DNA of 64,000 nt, from contig OY728121.1 in assembly GCA_963277665.1 (NCBI GenBank), positions 1,655,444,062-1,655,508,061 of the forward strand, read 5' to 3'. The number at the start of each line of letters is the position of its first letter. Position 1 is the stretch's first letter. Source of the DNA: Viscum album. Taxonomy: Eukaryota; Streptophyta; Magnoliopsida; Santalales; Viscaceae. Shown one piece after another: positions 24,319-36,325 of the stretch. The position numbers were made by a program, and so were the translations under genes. Under the pieces are notes generated by a model. It did no database searches. It was not told where the DNA came from and saw nothing but the letters and a program-made list of their open reading frames with translations.

Positions 24319-24770
24319 ATAAAGGGTAATCCAAAGACAAAAGTTGATGACTTATAAATAAACTTTAATCTCTTTAACTCATGAGTCTATAGGATTCAAT
24401 CCTGGCTTTTCATGATCTTCCTTCTAACATATATTCTTAGGATAATTTTTCCCTTAATAAGGGTTCATACTAAGATTGTGAATTTATCAAAACATATCCC
24501 CCGGGAGTGTCGTAACCAAGAGTGCAGCAAGGCCCGTTGTCGTGCACCAGTTCCCGTTCGAGTCTAGCTCAAAGCGGTGTTTTCGGGTTTTACCCCTAGG
24601 ATACATCTGTGCCAGAGCCGCCTCTACCTGCTCGTATCCAGACAGGGATGTATTTGTTTGATAAACCACTTACTTAGTATTTACCAAAACATAGGGATGT
24701 TTTTATTATGCTTAGTCTTGTATCTAAGGCTTTACTAGGGTTTCCTAATCCCAAAAATAACTAAACCTAT
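24319..24770 (-). other. Tekay-like 5' leader
   Basis: Untranslated leader between primer site and gag. It contains a 60-codon open stretch (24487-24669, minus) reading SGYEQVEAALAQMYPRGKT that could be a short upstream ORF, but it has no recognised family and may be fortuitous. Confidence 0.5.
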
Positions 24771-24782
24771 CCTTTGATACCA
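24771..24782 (-). other. Primer-binding site, initiator Met tRNA
   Basis: Minus strand reads TGGTATCAAAGG, starting two bases after the 5' LTR. TGGTATCA matches the complement of the 3' end of plant tRNA-iMet. Confidence 0.85.
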
Positions 24783-25186
24783 ACTATGACAACCCTGCTT
24801 TTTATTACAACTTAAACATGCTTTATTACATAAAACTTCACTTGATACAACAAAGAAGATCGAGAGGTTTAGTGTCTTTGGGGCTTAGGATCATTACATA
24901 AAAACTTTAAACTTGAAATACAACATCTTTATTGAAAACTTCCTTTACATGACCACTACATTCCTTCGTACTTAGCATTGCATGGGATAACCTGAGGACA
25001 TGCATAAGAAAAGGGTGAGCTATAAAGCCCAGTAAGGGAGTACACAATGAATAACATGAGGAGTACAATACATGTTAGGCAATAGGCATATCAATAGAGC
25101 ATAAGAGATACATGAACATAAAGGCATGATAAAGCATGATAATCATAACATGGAAATGTGGCAACAACACTTAACATTGAATTAGC

Positions 25187-25289
25187 ATGAGCCAAGGCTC
25201 ATTGCACATGGATCATGAGTAAACCCTCATTGCACTTGAAGCACGAGTAAACCCTCGTTGCACTTGAATTAGCATGAGTCAACACTCAT
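25187..25289 (-). repeat. Array of four short hairpins, 5' LTR copy
   Basis: Same four units and spacing as in the 3' LTR, including the paired ACGAG/CTCGT variant. As part of the 5' LTR leader, this copy would be near the 5' end of the transcript. Confidence 0.75.
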
Positions 25290-26960
25290 TGCACATGACG
25301 TATCATGATACTATACTTTACCCAATGCATTGTAGCGCTATAAAGGGATCACCCTTCTTAAACATTTCATTTCATGCATACGTGTGCCACATGGATCATA
25401 AAACATGGATTCATAAAACATAAACATTTATTCCACGATAAAGGAATGTGGAATTCATACATGAAACTTTACAATCAATAAGTAAATGTGCATAAAGGTG
25501 ATTACCCTTGATGGAGAAATGGGCATGGTATTCACTACACAATGTTATTGGCTTAGAAAATCGGTGTGATTTCGGCAGTGTAACGGCGTGACATAAGGAT
25601 TCATAAAAAAGGTTGATGAGAGAGAAAGGGGTTCCTCATCATATTTAAATGTAATGGACAGTAAGAAGGTCATATAGATACATGTCCCAACAATTGAAAA
25701 GGAATTTATATTCATGATACAAAAGTATTGCTTGAATGTAAAAGAAGAGAGAGAAGTTCCTTTCGGAATTTCGGCATAGTAACGGGTGTACATGGGAGGC
25801 ATTTAATGAGAGAGAAAAGGGTTCTCCCATCATTCAAACAATAAGAGGGAAGTATGGGGGACGTGCGAAACCATACCCCAACATTCATAATTGAAATAAA
25901 AAGGGAAATACAACTTAAAGAAAATTGACAAAAAAATGAGAAAGGAAGAAAACCCCTTACTTGGAAGTGTGCTTCCAAAGGCTAGAGAGAGGCTTGTGAG
26001 AGGCTTCTTGGGAACTTGGGGCACCTTGAGAGGATTCTAGAGAGAGTAGGGCAGAGGTTGGACGAACTTCAAGGGCTTTGAGTGAGGAGGAAGTGGGAGC
26101 TTGGGTGGGTTTATATAGGAAAGGTGAGAGAATTCTTTATTATTTAGGTTTGGGACCCCTTATATTAAAATAATCCAAACCAAAAACCATCCCATGGTAT
26201 TTGCCCATGGTTTCTGGAAAAGGAAAGAGGAAAACAATATTTTACAAGTCCAAGGTCCGAACTTATTAAAAAATTAGGTTTGATTATGTGGAGGTGAGTC
26301 ACACTCCCATGGAAATTAATTTAAAAAGGAAAAGTGTTGAATAAGTCTTGAGGGCTCCATTAATGCTTTGAAAAGTGAGTCAAACAAACCCAAAAACTCA
26401 TTATTTTAATGATAAAACACATATTGGCCGAACATAAGGATTATGGTATTTTATTACATCACCATTGGGTCATTATGATGTCATAAAACACATTATATAT
26501 TTAAATGGTATTTAATTTTTACCCAAAAATTTGACTGTCTCAGAAAATTATGAAAAATTCACCGTTGGATAATTTCGACGTCCTGATTACAAAAATAATA
26601 TTTATTTTAACTAAATAATTTTCTAAATATGTGAATTTTCACTTTTAAAATAAAAACCGACATTTATAAAAAATTCACGGGTTTTGAGAGAAATGGCTTT
26701 CAAACCTTAATAAAAATTTTAATTGCATTCATAAAATTATAAGATCATTTATATTTAATAAAAATTAATTTAATATTAATAATAATATTTTATTAAAATA
26801 TTATTTAATTCAAAAATCCTTTAATTTAATAAAATATAATTCTTAATTAAATAATAACTAAAAACATCATTTGTACTTTAAAAACTAATTACAATGCATC
26901 AAAAATGACTAGAAATTATATTCATTATTATATACAAAAATAATGTACATGAACATGGTG

Positions 26961-27230
26961 CTACTTATTTGTTACATAAACCCTTAAAATAGCCGCATAA
27001 GACCTAAGGGTAAGGTGTGCGATGGTGACAGACTCTTGGGGTTGCTCGGATAACATCGCTCGAGTGGTAATCTCTATCAACTTCCATTTTTCCCGTAGAC
27101 GATCACGTTCGAGCTTGACTTGATGAAGCTCATCTTGGGCTTGGTCAAGGGAAAAGCCCAAAGACTCCACCTCCTTTCCGAGCTCCGACAAATGGGCTTC
27201 GTAAGGGGCAATTCTACTGGATGAGGCCAT
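26961..27230 (-). pseudogene. U3 coiled-coil frame, 5' LTR copy, start codon lost
   Basis: 89 codons from the first remaining Met (MASSSRIAPYEAH). The frame stays open through the upstream 14 codons to 27272, where ATG has become AAG. Compared with the other LTR it has about nine amino-acid differences, no indel and no new stop; nearly every difference I could place changes an amino acid. Confidence 0.45.
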
Positions 27231-27431
27231 CGCTTCCTTTGTCTGAGTAGAAAATTGGTTCGTTAAAGCCTTATATTTAAACTACCCAGATGATCATTGT
27301 TCAACGGCTATAAAAGTAACGGTCACAAATCTTAACGTTAAACTAAAGAAGTTGACATCTTATAAAAACATAAAGAAACATTTAACTGGATCAAGAGGGA
27401 TTTTCCATTAATGAAATTTTGGGTCATTACA

Positions 27432-27436
27432 GATAT
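27432..27436. repeat. Target-site duplication GATAT, right copy
   Basis: Matches 17091-17095 exactly and abuts the 5' LTR of the Tekay-like element. Confidence 0.8.
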
Positions 27437-28405
27437 GTTCTGATATTATTTCAGATCATAGATTCTTTTTTCGACAGTGGAGGCATCCAGCCTTGAGGAG
27501 TTGCTTACCCTTAAAAAGGGGAGCTCCAGTGTGTGAGAGTTTGGAATCCATTTCAGGAACCTTTTGTGATATGCTTCAGACCTATTAGAATACAAGGAGG
27601 TTAGGTCTAGATATTTTTAGGAGTATTTTCATCCAAAGATCCAATTCTAGGTCACCTGTTTATACTGAAGACATATCTTGAGGTGATGGAAAGAGAAGAG
27701 GCCACCGAGAGGATGTTATCTAGAACTAGATCATCAGGAGAGGGGAGTCATCAGGATTCCTCACAAAGTGGAGTTGTGGTTTGGGGTTCCCAGTTTTTAG
27801 GACAGAAGAGTTTCCAATCAGCTGGGGGAAGGTCTTAACCCTCAATATCTTATTTCTTCATGGGAGGTAGCTATTAGGACTATGATAAGGGATCAGGTGG
27901 ATGTTTTTCTTGTGGAGGCTAAGGTAATTAACAGCAAGATTACCCGACCTTTCTAAGTAGTCAGTACGTTCCAAGTGTTCCTCTCTAGGTTCCTCCTTTA
28001 AGGTAGTTCCATCTGAGGAAACAGTAGTAGATTACACCAGTTTTGGATATGTAAAGAGAATATGGGGTAGGTAGAGGATATCCCCAAGACAATCCTCATC
28101 CTCAGAGATCACAGTGCAACTATGGAGGTGGTCTCCAGTAGGGTTTGAGAGGCTATGGAGTAGGTCAAGTTAAGATCAATTCATTAGAGTTTCTAGTTCC
28201 AGGTGATCCATACATCATTATAGGTACCCTTTTCTTGTTTTCTACTTGGGTGCATGCTTGGTTTTATTTAGAAGTGATGCACTCCTTCATATCACCTAGC
28301 GTTTTCCATGCTTTGGAACTCAAAGTAGAGAGGATTCCAGTGCCCTTGGCATTGACTATGCCTATTAGAGGTCTAGTTGATAATGGTTTATTAATGTTTA
28401 AATAA
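27437..28405 (+). pseudogene. Old gypsy element: gag second half and protease remnant
   Basis: Resumes the gag interrupted at 17095, with the tract LLTLKRGS, VWEFGIHFRNLL, YASDLLE in shifted and stopped frames, which is the conserved end of a gypsy capsid domain. From 28145 an open stretch reads LEFLVPGDPYIIIGTLFLFS, then MHSFISPSVFHALELK and RIPVPLALTMPIRG, a gypsy protease whose D-S-G site has decayed to YLE. No RT or integrase follows, so the element lost most of pol before or after insertion. Confidence 0.65.
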
Positions 28406-28857
28406 TTAATTAATGTAAATTTCAATTGCTGAAAAGGGATAAAGTAACTAAATGTAGCTCTTTAAATGGTTGTGTGCTTATAGTATATCTAGTCTTAGGA
28501 GTGGAAGTTGAGAGTCTAAAAGGAATTAGCTACAGTTGAGTCTAAGACTAGGTTATTCCCATAGTGTGGTTGTGATCTATACTATATTTTTTACTTTTTG
28601 TGTTTCTATATGAAACCCCACCTTTTCGGTTGGGGAGACTAACACCCCAAGGATTTTAAACCCTAGGGGGTGTTTTCTCCAACATTCTTGTGGGAGGCTA
28701 GATGGATGACTTCCCCCTTTGGCCCCAATCTCTTCTCTTGGTAGTTACTTGTGCTGGTTTTCACGGTGGTTTTTTCCCCATATATGTTTGTAGAGGGCTG
28801 TAATGGCTTGTGATTATTCCACACACATGTATTCTGGATATAGTTTTCTATGTACTT
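28406..28857. other. Unassigned stretch before the old right LTR
   Basis: Possibly the 5' part of the right LTR of the old gypsy element, which has no alignable counterpart on the left side. No gene seen. Confidence 0.3.
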
Positions 28858-29759
28858 CCATAGGTATGACATGTGTAGGATGTGATGGCTTGATCATCCT
28901 TACTCTGTGTATGAGTTTTAATGGATTGAGGTATAATACCTGATGTATGATACATGCTATAAGATTTTTGGTGGATCCCGAAAACTACCTTGTTACTTTT
29001 GGTTGTGTGGTTGTGGTGGTGAGATGCATGAGGTGTATATTTTAGTGAGTCGCCCAGGTGTATGCGGGCAATCCTTTTTGGCGAGAGATGCTTAGGACAT
29101 GCGACATTGGGGAAAAGTAGAAAACTAGTGGGGAAGTGGTAGCAGGATACCCTTGATATTCTTTATTATATTATATAATCTTGTATGAAATACTTGGTGA
29201 GAATATCCATGGTGAGGCTAGGAATATAGTATACCTATTTAGGTGATGATTTTGTTTCACCTATTGTTAACTTTGATTTAGCATGCTTTCTTTGCTTTTG
29301 TTGGAGAGGCTCCAGGGAGGATCCTACTGAGTATACTATTATAATCACCCTATGTATATATAAACTATTTTTCATTTTATTTGGATTAGGTTGGAGATTT
29401 CACTAGTTACTACTAGCAAGGGGGTTTTGTAGGTGCTATTTGGGCTTCTTGGTCGTTGTCATTTTTCTTTCTTTTGGTACTTGCAGTTTTCCCTTTCACT
29501 TATAGTAGTTTTGCATGACATTACATATGCTTACTTGGATTTTATTTTATATTTTAGTCTAAGTATGAGTTGGTTGGTGTCTATCTTATCTATTACCTTC
29601 ACAAGTGTTTTCTTGGAGAGTAATGCCTCTCATCTATGTGTTTGTTATACCCTCGATGAAAATCGCTAACCCAGGGCCTACTAGAGTCAGGACTCAGGGA
29701 CATTATCTATATTCTCACATTTCCATCCCAGGAGGGGTATAGTTTGTGGGGAGGGGTCA
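28858..29759 (+). repeat. Right LTR fragment of the older gypsy element
   Basis: Pairs with 15472-16372. Many substitutions and small indels separate them, so this insertion is far older than the Tekay-like element inside it. It ends GGGGTCA at 29759. Confidence 0.8.
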
Positions 29760-29774
29760 TGATAGTGAAGATGT

Positions 29775-32700
29775 GATCAATTTAGGATGGACTGCAAACA
29801 GACCCGATGCTCATGCTAAAATTCACCAGGTTTCATATAACCTCAAAAATTGGAGTGGTGTGTGGTTCCACTAACCAGATTCATAGTGTGAAAACATTGA
29901 TTTTTTTTTCAAGCTCCGCTATCTCCCACCATCATCCATGATCATTTATAGAATTTTACACTAGAGATTGAACTCAATGAAACCCTCTGAAGAAAATAAA
30001 TCTACTAGTCTATGCGTGCTCGTGACATTCATATCAAAAAAGGAGACTTAAATTCACATTATTTCCACAAGAAAGCTTCTAGAAGGAGGACAAAACTATA
30101 TTTCACGTCTTAATTCACCATATGGAAGAACATTCTCGAATGATGAGGAGATCCAGGACCTTTTCCATCATTTTTTAGGATCTCTATACAGTTGGTAAGC
30201 CCTCCATCCCCACTGAGGTCACTTCCTGTATTATGCCTTTTGTCACTGAGGCTATGAATGAAAAGATCACCCAAGATATTAATAAGGAGTAAATTATTTT
30301 CTCTCTCAATAAAATCCACTCCAAAAAATCCCTATGCCCATAGGGATTCCAGGCCCTCTTCTTTAAAAACTTCAAGCACATTGTTGGGCCTGACGTGTCA
30401 AACCTGATAAAGGACCTTTGGCATGGGAAGACCTACCTCAACTCCATCAACAAAACCCTCATCACTCTCATTCCAAAAACCAATAAACTATCTCCTGGTT
30501 TCCAAATTCCACCCATTTATCCTATGAAATTTTACCTATAATTTTTTTCCATGAATCTCATCAATCGCCTTCTCACCTTTCTTCATTCCATTATTTTAGA
30601 AAACCAAAGTGCCTTTGACCCTAGTAGGTTTATTTTGGACAAAATGATTATTGAACATGAAATATTTCACTCCATGAGACCCACAATGTGTCCAAATGAG
30701 GAATCAAGGCCTGGAATATGTACATGAATAAAGATTTTGATATAGTGGAATGGTCGTTCATCCAGTTTTTCCTGAGAAAAATGGGCTTCTGCTCAAGATG
30801 GGTTAAAATCATTATGAAATGTGTTACCTTTGTCTCGTTAAAGAGAGGAATTAATATAGGAATTTTGTAGATCTTATCTCCATACAGGGGACTTCACTAG
30901 TGATACCCCCTTTCCCATTATTAGTTCATTTTAATGGTTTATGTTTTCTCAAATATCATTTCAGTATCAACTATGGATAAACTTGTTCATGGGGAAAAGT
31001 CCTATAGTAGGGTCCCCCATTTCCCATCCATTATTTTTGTATGATTGTATTCATTTATATAGGTCCATATTAGATTAATAAAAACATATTTTCCATTTTA
31101 TCCACCTATATGATAACTCTTCAGGTCAAGTTATCAATCCCTCTAAATCAGAAGTTTCTTTTAGCACGAGCATGACCCCAAATAGGAAGGTTGAGCTCCA
31201 ACAAGATTCTGGATTTAAAGTGTTCAATAAACACCATAAATACCTTGGGCTTCCAACGGTATTTGTGTGATCCAAAAAATAATTCTTCTCCAAATTCTTA
31301 GATAGGGTGGATAAAAAAATCCCAGGTTGGAGCCACAAAAGAGTCTCCAAACTAGAAAAATAAATTCTCATTAAATCCGTCACCCAATCCATTCCGTCCA
31401 ATTTTATGATCCTCTTCAAGATCCTCAGCTTCATCACCGATCAAATCCACTCCCACTTCTCAAATTTTTGGTGGGGTCTCAATGAAGGAAAGAACAAGGC
31501 TCACTGGATCTATTGGGATAAAATTTGCAAACCCAAGACTCTTGGGGGAATGAGGTTCAGGGACCTGCGCCTCTTCAATGATTCTCTTCTCACCAAATAG
31601 GGATGGAGATTCATTAAGAAACCTATATCTATATGTGAAAAGGTTATCAAGGCTAAATACATCCCACATGTAGATTTATACAGCACCCCATTAGGCCCCT
31701 GCCCCGGTTTCCTCTGGCGTATCCTATGGGGATCACGTGTGACCCTCCTGAGGGGACTTTATGGAGAACTGGTAATGGATCATCCATTAATATTTGGATG
31801 GAACCATGAATGGTTGATGGAAATGGGATCAAATAAAATTCCCCCTCCCTTGAAGATCACAAATATGAAAATATTCTCTCCCTTTTTAATGAGGAGGGAA
31901 GTGGTTCGTGCCCTGATAAAACCTCCTCTAGGGTTAGCGAAAGGGGTAGGAAAATCATTATTTATATCGTAGTCACTAGGGACCTGGGTCCTAAAGCGAG
32001 GATAAATTTGCTACTTATATTATTAAATTTTGGTATTCTCTTGATTCAATTACTCTGACTCTGGATGTAGAGGCTCTCTGGAAAGCTATCTGGTGCCTAC
32101 ACATTCCCCCTAAAGAATGTTATTTTTGGTGGGAAGTCTGCACCAGGATCCTTCCTTCTATGGGGTTCCTTGCCTCTCACCATGCATCAGAAAACCCAAC
32201 ATGTCATATCTTCATGTCCATGCCTGAATCTTCCATGCACGCCATTTCCCACTTCCCTAGAGCAAGTAACATATGGTTCACCTTCAACCCTCATGTTGAC
32301 ATCCTCCTAGATATGGCTCGTGATATCGTGAATCTTCTCACAAAGTGGTCTTCGCTCCTCCCCACCAAGGACCTAACCTACCATTTCACAATGTCTTGGA
32401 TCATTTGGGTTAGGAGAAATGGAATTCTATTTAACCAGGTCTCCAATCCATGCACCTTTTTGGTCAAGAATTTATCTCAATGGTTATCAATGTAGAACCA
32501 CAACAAGCATATGATTGACGAACCACCTTTCAAGCACAACATTTGTACCTGGAAACCCCCTATTAGTGGAACCCTAAAAATTAATGTGTATGAATCACCT
32601 TCAGATAAATTCATCATAGGTTTTAGTTCCATCACTTAGGACTCTCACGAGCTAATAATTGTAGGGTTTCACTCTTTCTTCTTAGTTTCACTCTCACCCA

Positions 32701-33110
32701 CAATCGCCGAATCTCAAGAAATTGTTCTTGACACATAATTCACTCTAGAGCAAGGATGAAATCCATAAATTTGGAATCAGACTACCTCACTATCATACAT
32801 GCTATCTTTGCTCTGGAAGCTTGCCTGAAGCCTTTTACCCTTTTTATATCCAAGATTCAATCACTTTATCTTTGATTTTTATCTTACTCTTTCTCCTTTT
32901 CCAAAAGGGAGGGTGATATGGTGGATCATCATTTTGTGACTCGAGGCCTCTCGAATTACCCACATGTCTCATTGGATTTTTTCCCTAGTTGGGTTTCTTC
33001 TCTTGTTTTACCTAATATTCAATCTCTTAATATAAGAGTTACTCTTTTTCCCTCAAAAAATCTCTCTTTAACAATTAAAAGTCATTTGAATTATATGAAA
33101 TGGATATTTT
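29775..33110 (+). mobile_element. L1-type LINE remnant, plus strand
   Basis: Degenerate ORF2 lacking the endonuclease. It begins in the linker before RT (VSYNLKNWSGVWF, YISRLNSPYGRTF) and continues through RT (FKHIVGPDVSNLIKDLWHGK, then ITLIPKTNK, FDPSRFILD) with stops and frameshifts. The catalytic FADD motif has become FLYD near 31034-31045. After RT comes the zinc-binding RVT domain (FWWGLNEGKNKAHWIYWDKI, GGMRFRDLRLFNDSLLTK) and a weak RNase H-like tail around 32560-32760. No poly(A) tail or target duplication was located. It starts about 15 bp after the old gypsy LTR. Confidence 0.8.
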
Positions 33111-36100
33111 GATACATTGCAGGATTTAATGAGAATTATTTTATTTAAAAAATAGAAAATAAAAATTAGTTGGTTTTGTTCATATTGGATATTTGTTTGA
33201 TCTATACAAAACAAAATCTCAAACAAGGTATATATTCACATATGGCAGAATCATCATTCCATGGTGTTCTATGAATAAATTGATTTATGTGAATTTACCA
33301 AATCATTTCAAATTTATTGTGATTAATGAGAAACTATTTTTGGTCGAAATCAATTATTCATAAAATAATTGTATATTGAGTATTGATAGGTCCACCAATA
33401 TACATGAAAATAATTTAGTTTTTAATCTGAAATTAAAATGTGGTTGTATCAAATATACATATTTTAATTTAAATTTTTATATTAAAATTGGTTTCTTAAT
33501 TATACCATTTAATTTGTTTTAAATTCATGCATCTCAATATTATCATTGTTTGCTCAATTTTTCTGTTGCGAGGGGTGTCTATTCGAGGCGAGTAATGTGG
33601 CTTGGGTTGCCACCTTGACGATCCTAGTTTCAATTTTATTGTTGGTGGTCGATGGAGGTAGCCACCCAATCGATCCTGACCATCCATATATTTAGGTAGT
33701 TTTCCATGCTGTTAGGGTTTTGGTTATGTGAAAGGTTCATGGAAGCCCCTCCTTTGTTGGGATGTTATGTGGTTAGTGTTCTGGAATGGGGTTTCATCAC
33801 TCCTGTGGGGCCCTATGGTCTCAACAGATTCCTACAACAATGACCTAGGATGGGAACTTGGTAGCAGTGCTAGAACTCTTCAAATTCTTGTATCTTGTTC
33901 AATTGTGACACGTCTATGACAATGAGATTCTAACAGGAATCCTTCGCGACTCATCTCTAATAGGTGGTTTCTAACTATGGGAATCTAGATCTTGTGTTTT
34001 CTAGTCTCGGTAACTACAGATCTGTGGTTTCTGGTCACAAAAACACAATATTGGCGGTTTCCAACAACACTGTACTAGATTTGTTGTTACTAACCACAAG
34101 AGCTCAGATACGGTGACCATTGACACCAGTGTATCCAGATCTGGTGCTCAATATAGATCATCTACTTGATGTCTATTTAGTGCACAATGAAGAGCCGTTG
34201 CACGTTGAGGATCTACGGTGCCGAAGAGGATATGCTTGTTTACACGTCGACCTGCATCCACGATGTGGGTTTTCTTGGTGGAGATCTGGCATGCTCCCAC
34301 TACAAAGGATCCTTCTCTGATTGTGTTTCCAAATCTAGAACCAAGAATTACCTAAAAACAAGAGCATAGGAGAGGTAGTGTTGGTCAGGTTAATATGACC
34401 AACCTTTGTTCATCATTTTGATTTGTTCATGCTTTGATTTTTTTGTCTCTTGTGTTTTTGATGTTTGGTTTCATGTCGTTAGCCCTAGTAAATCAGTTTT
34501 GTTTAATATTTAATAAAATAGTATGTGTGGGGTGGTGTTCTTATTGTGTAGTAAGTCCCAAAGGGACTGAAGCATTTAAATCATCATGTTGTTGTTCTTT
34601 ATTTCAATTTCTTGCACTATATTTTCTAATTATTTATAATTGAATCATTATTTGGAAATAAATCATTGTTCCCGGCTTCCGAGTTATTGTGTTATTGGTG
34701 TTCGTAAACACTACACACCATAAAAACATGTATCATCCAAAAATAAATTACTTGTAAGTTTTAAAAGAGTTGATAGATTGATATTCATCAAATTACATCT
34801 TGTAATAACCATGTAGATTTATCTATAAAGACATATCCATGCACACCTTTTGAAAAATTGTATTATAAAATTTGTATGAAATTTTTTTAATGTATATTAT
34901 GGTTTTGTAATGGAAAACTTATTTTACACTTTCTACCTTATCAGGTTTTTTTTATATTTATTTTTTATTTTTTTAATGAAAAACATTTGAATGTTTATGA
35001 AATTCAATCATTTTATCTTTTTTACAATATTTTTTTTAAAATGAAGTTTAAATAATATGGAATTAGATTGAATCTATGTCTGTTTTTGAATATAATCATG
35101 TGTTTTTTCCACAACATTCCCTTTTATGGAATCAAATAAAATAAATTAATATTTGAATCGACTCAAAAATAATATTTTTATTTTCCACTTAATTCTTAAG
35201 ACCATCTCCAACTGAGAAGTAAAAATGTTATTTTAGAGTGAATTCAAGATCCAACCGAGCACTAATTGCAGCGCTATAATAGAAATATTATACACCATAG
35301 CGCCATATTTTCCATTGCTCTATAGTGTCACTATCATGATTTTTTACGTATATTAATTTTATTGATATAATAAATGGTTTATACTTATTTTTTATATATA
35401 AAAATCAATTATATTTAAGGAATATAATTTTTAGAGTTGAAAATGAAGTAAATGGGTTGAAGTTTGTTTCACTATTCATAATTTATTTTGAAGTAACCAT
35501 ACTTCAAAATAGAGTAATGGGTCAGAGTTTCGCAAATTCCCACCATCGCACAACCTCAAATTAAATTCCAATAGTTTCCATAAATGTCGCAACAACACAC
35601 TCGAATCAAATGAAACCACACACTAAGTAGTGGATATTCACCAATAAAAGTGCACCACATGTTTTAACCTATGAACAAGTAAACCCGTAAGGCTATAATG
35701 TCATTTATTTTCCTATGCTTCCACCAATAATTAATCTGATTAGAGTTATTGTATTAAATAATTAGATATAAATGGATTTAGATCAGCGTTAGGATAGATA
35801 TAATTTAAATGGGTTAGATTTAGGGTATCTAAAATAAATTGATATGTAAAATCATGATTTTGACATAAATTTATATTTAAATAATTCAATTCTGATGTAA
35901 TTTTTTTGAATTGTCAAACTATGATTCGATGAGTAAGGATTACTCCATTTAATTTAAAACATTTTTAAAATTCCAAATATATTTTTATCCCCATTAAAAT
36001 CTAGTGTGTCCCATTTTAGAATGATGCTCCATACATAGGAATACAGTAGCATTAAAAACTTTGTAGCAGATACCTCATAGATTAATCTGAAATCAAATAA

Positions 36101-36179
36101 TTTTATCAAATTAACCAAAGAATACGAATAGTGTTGATACCAAAAGAATAAATAAAAAAATTAAAAATATTCCCAATTC
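33111..36179. other. Unassigned AT-rich stretch
   Basis: No convincing gene. It contains a 30-bp minisatellite (33967-34146). A block at about 35206-35530 begins accatctccaact and is rich in gcgctat and caaaat motifs reminiscent of MITE ends, but no inverted terminal repeats could be established. Confidence 0.3.
33967..34146 (+). repeat. Minisatellite, six diverged 30-bp units
   Basis: Units start gtttct, ttttct, gtttct, gtttcc, ttacta and accatt and each end near agat-t-t; lengths are 30 bp in four units and 29 and 31 bp in the last two. The first four units stay in one frame and give a 10-residue repeat (VSNYGNLDLV, FSSLGNYRSV, VSGHKNTILA, VSNNTVLDLL). It may descend from a repetitive coding region; no protein is assigned. 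Confidence 0.6.
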
Positions 36180-36325
36180 AAATGAACATAAGACTTTTAT
36201 CAGTGTTATAAAAAGAATTGATAATGCTGAAATATGTAATAGACCAATACGGGTCAAGAAATGTATCCACCCGATCCAGTCGTCTTGTGGTGAGGCATAA
36301 TAAGGATAAGGGAAACCAATCTTTT

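Larger units (their letters stand above)
17096..27431 (-). mobile_element. Tekay/Del-type Ty3/gypsy chromovirus, nearly intact
   Basis: Complete element of 10,336 bp on the minus strand. LTRs of equal length (17096-19742 and 24785-27431, 2647 bp each) differ at roughly 50 sites by eye, about 2%. GATAT flanks both sides (17091-17095 and 27432-27436). The primer site is complementary to initiator Met tRNA (24771-24782) and the polypurine tract is at 19746-19757. One frame covers gag, protease, RT, RNase H, integrase and chromodomain, with only two nonsense codons. Domain order and the C-terminal chromodomain place it with the Tekay/Del chromoviruses, which target heterochromatin. It sits inside the gag of an older gypsy element. 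Confidence 0.93.
24785..27431 (-). repeat. 5' LTR of the Tekay-like element
   Basis: Same length and organisation as the 3' LTR. It carries the same TATA box (26110-26119), the hairpin array (25187-25289) and the U3 reading frame (26961-27272, without its ATG). It begins TGTAATGACCC and ends GTTGTCATA in element orientation. Confidence 0.93.

Noticed and set aside
24487..24669. 60-codon frame in the Tekay-like leader
   Set aside because: No family recognised and no evidence of translation; noted only as part of the leader.
35206..35530. MITE-like block starting accatctccaact
   Set aside because: The phrase is common at Harbinger-type ends, but I could not find a matching inverted end or target duplication.
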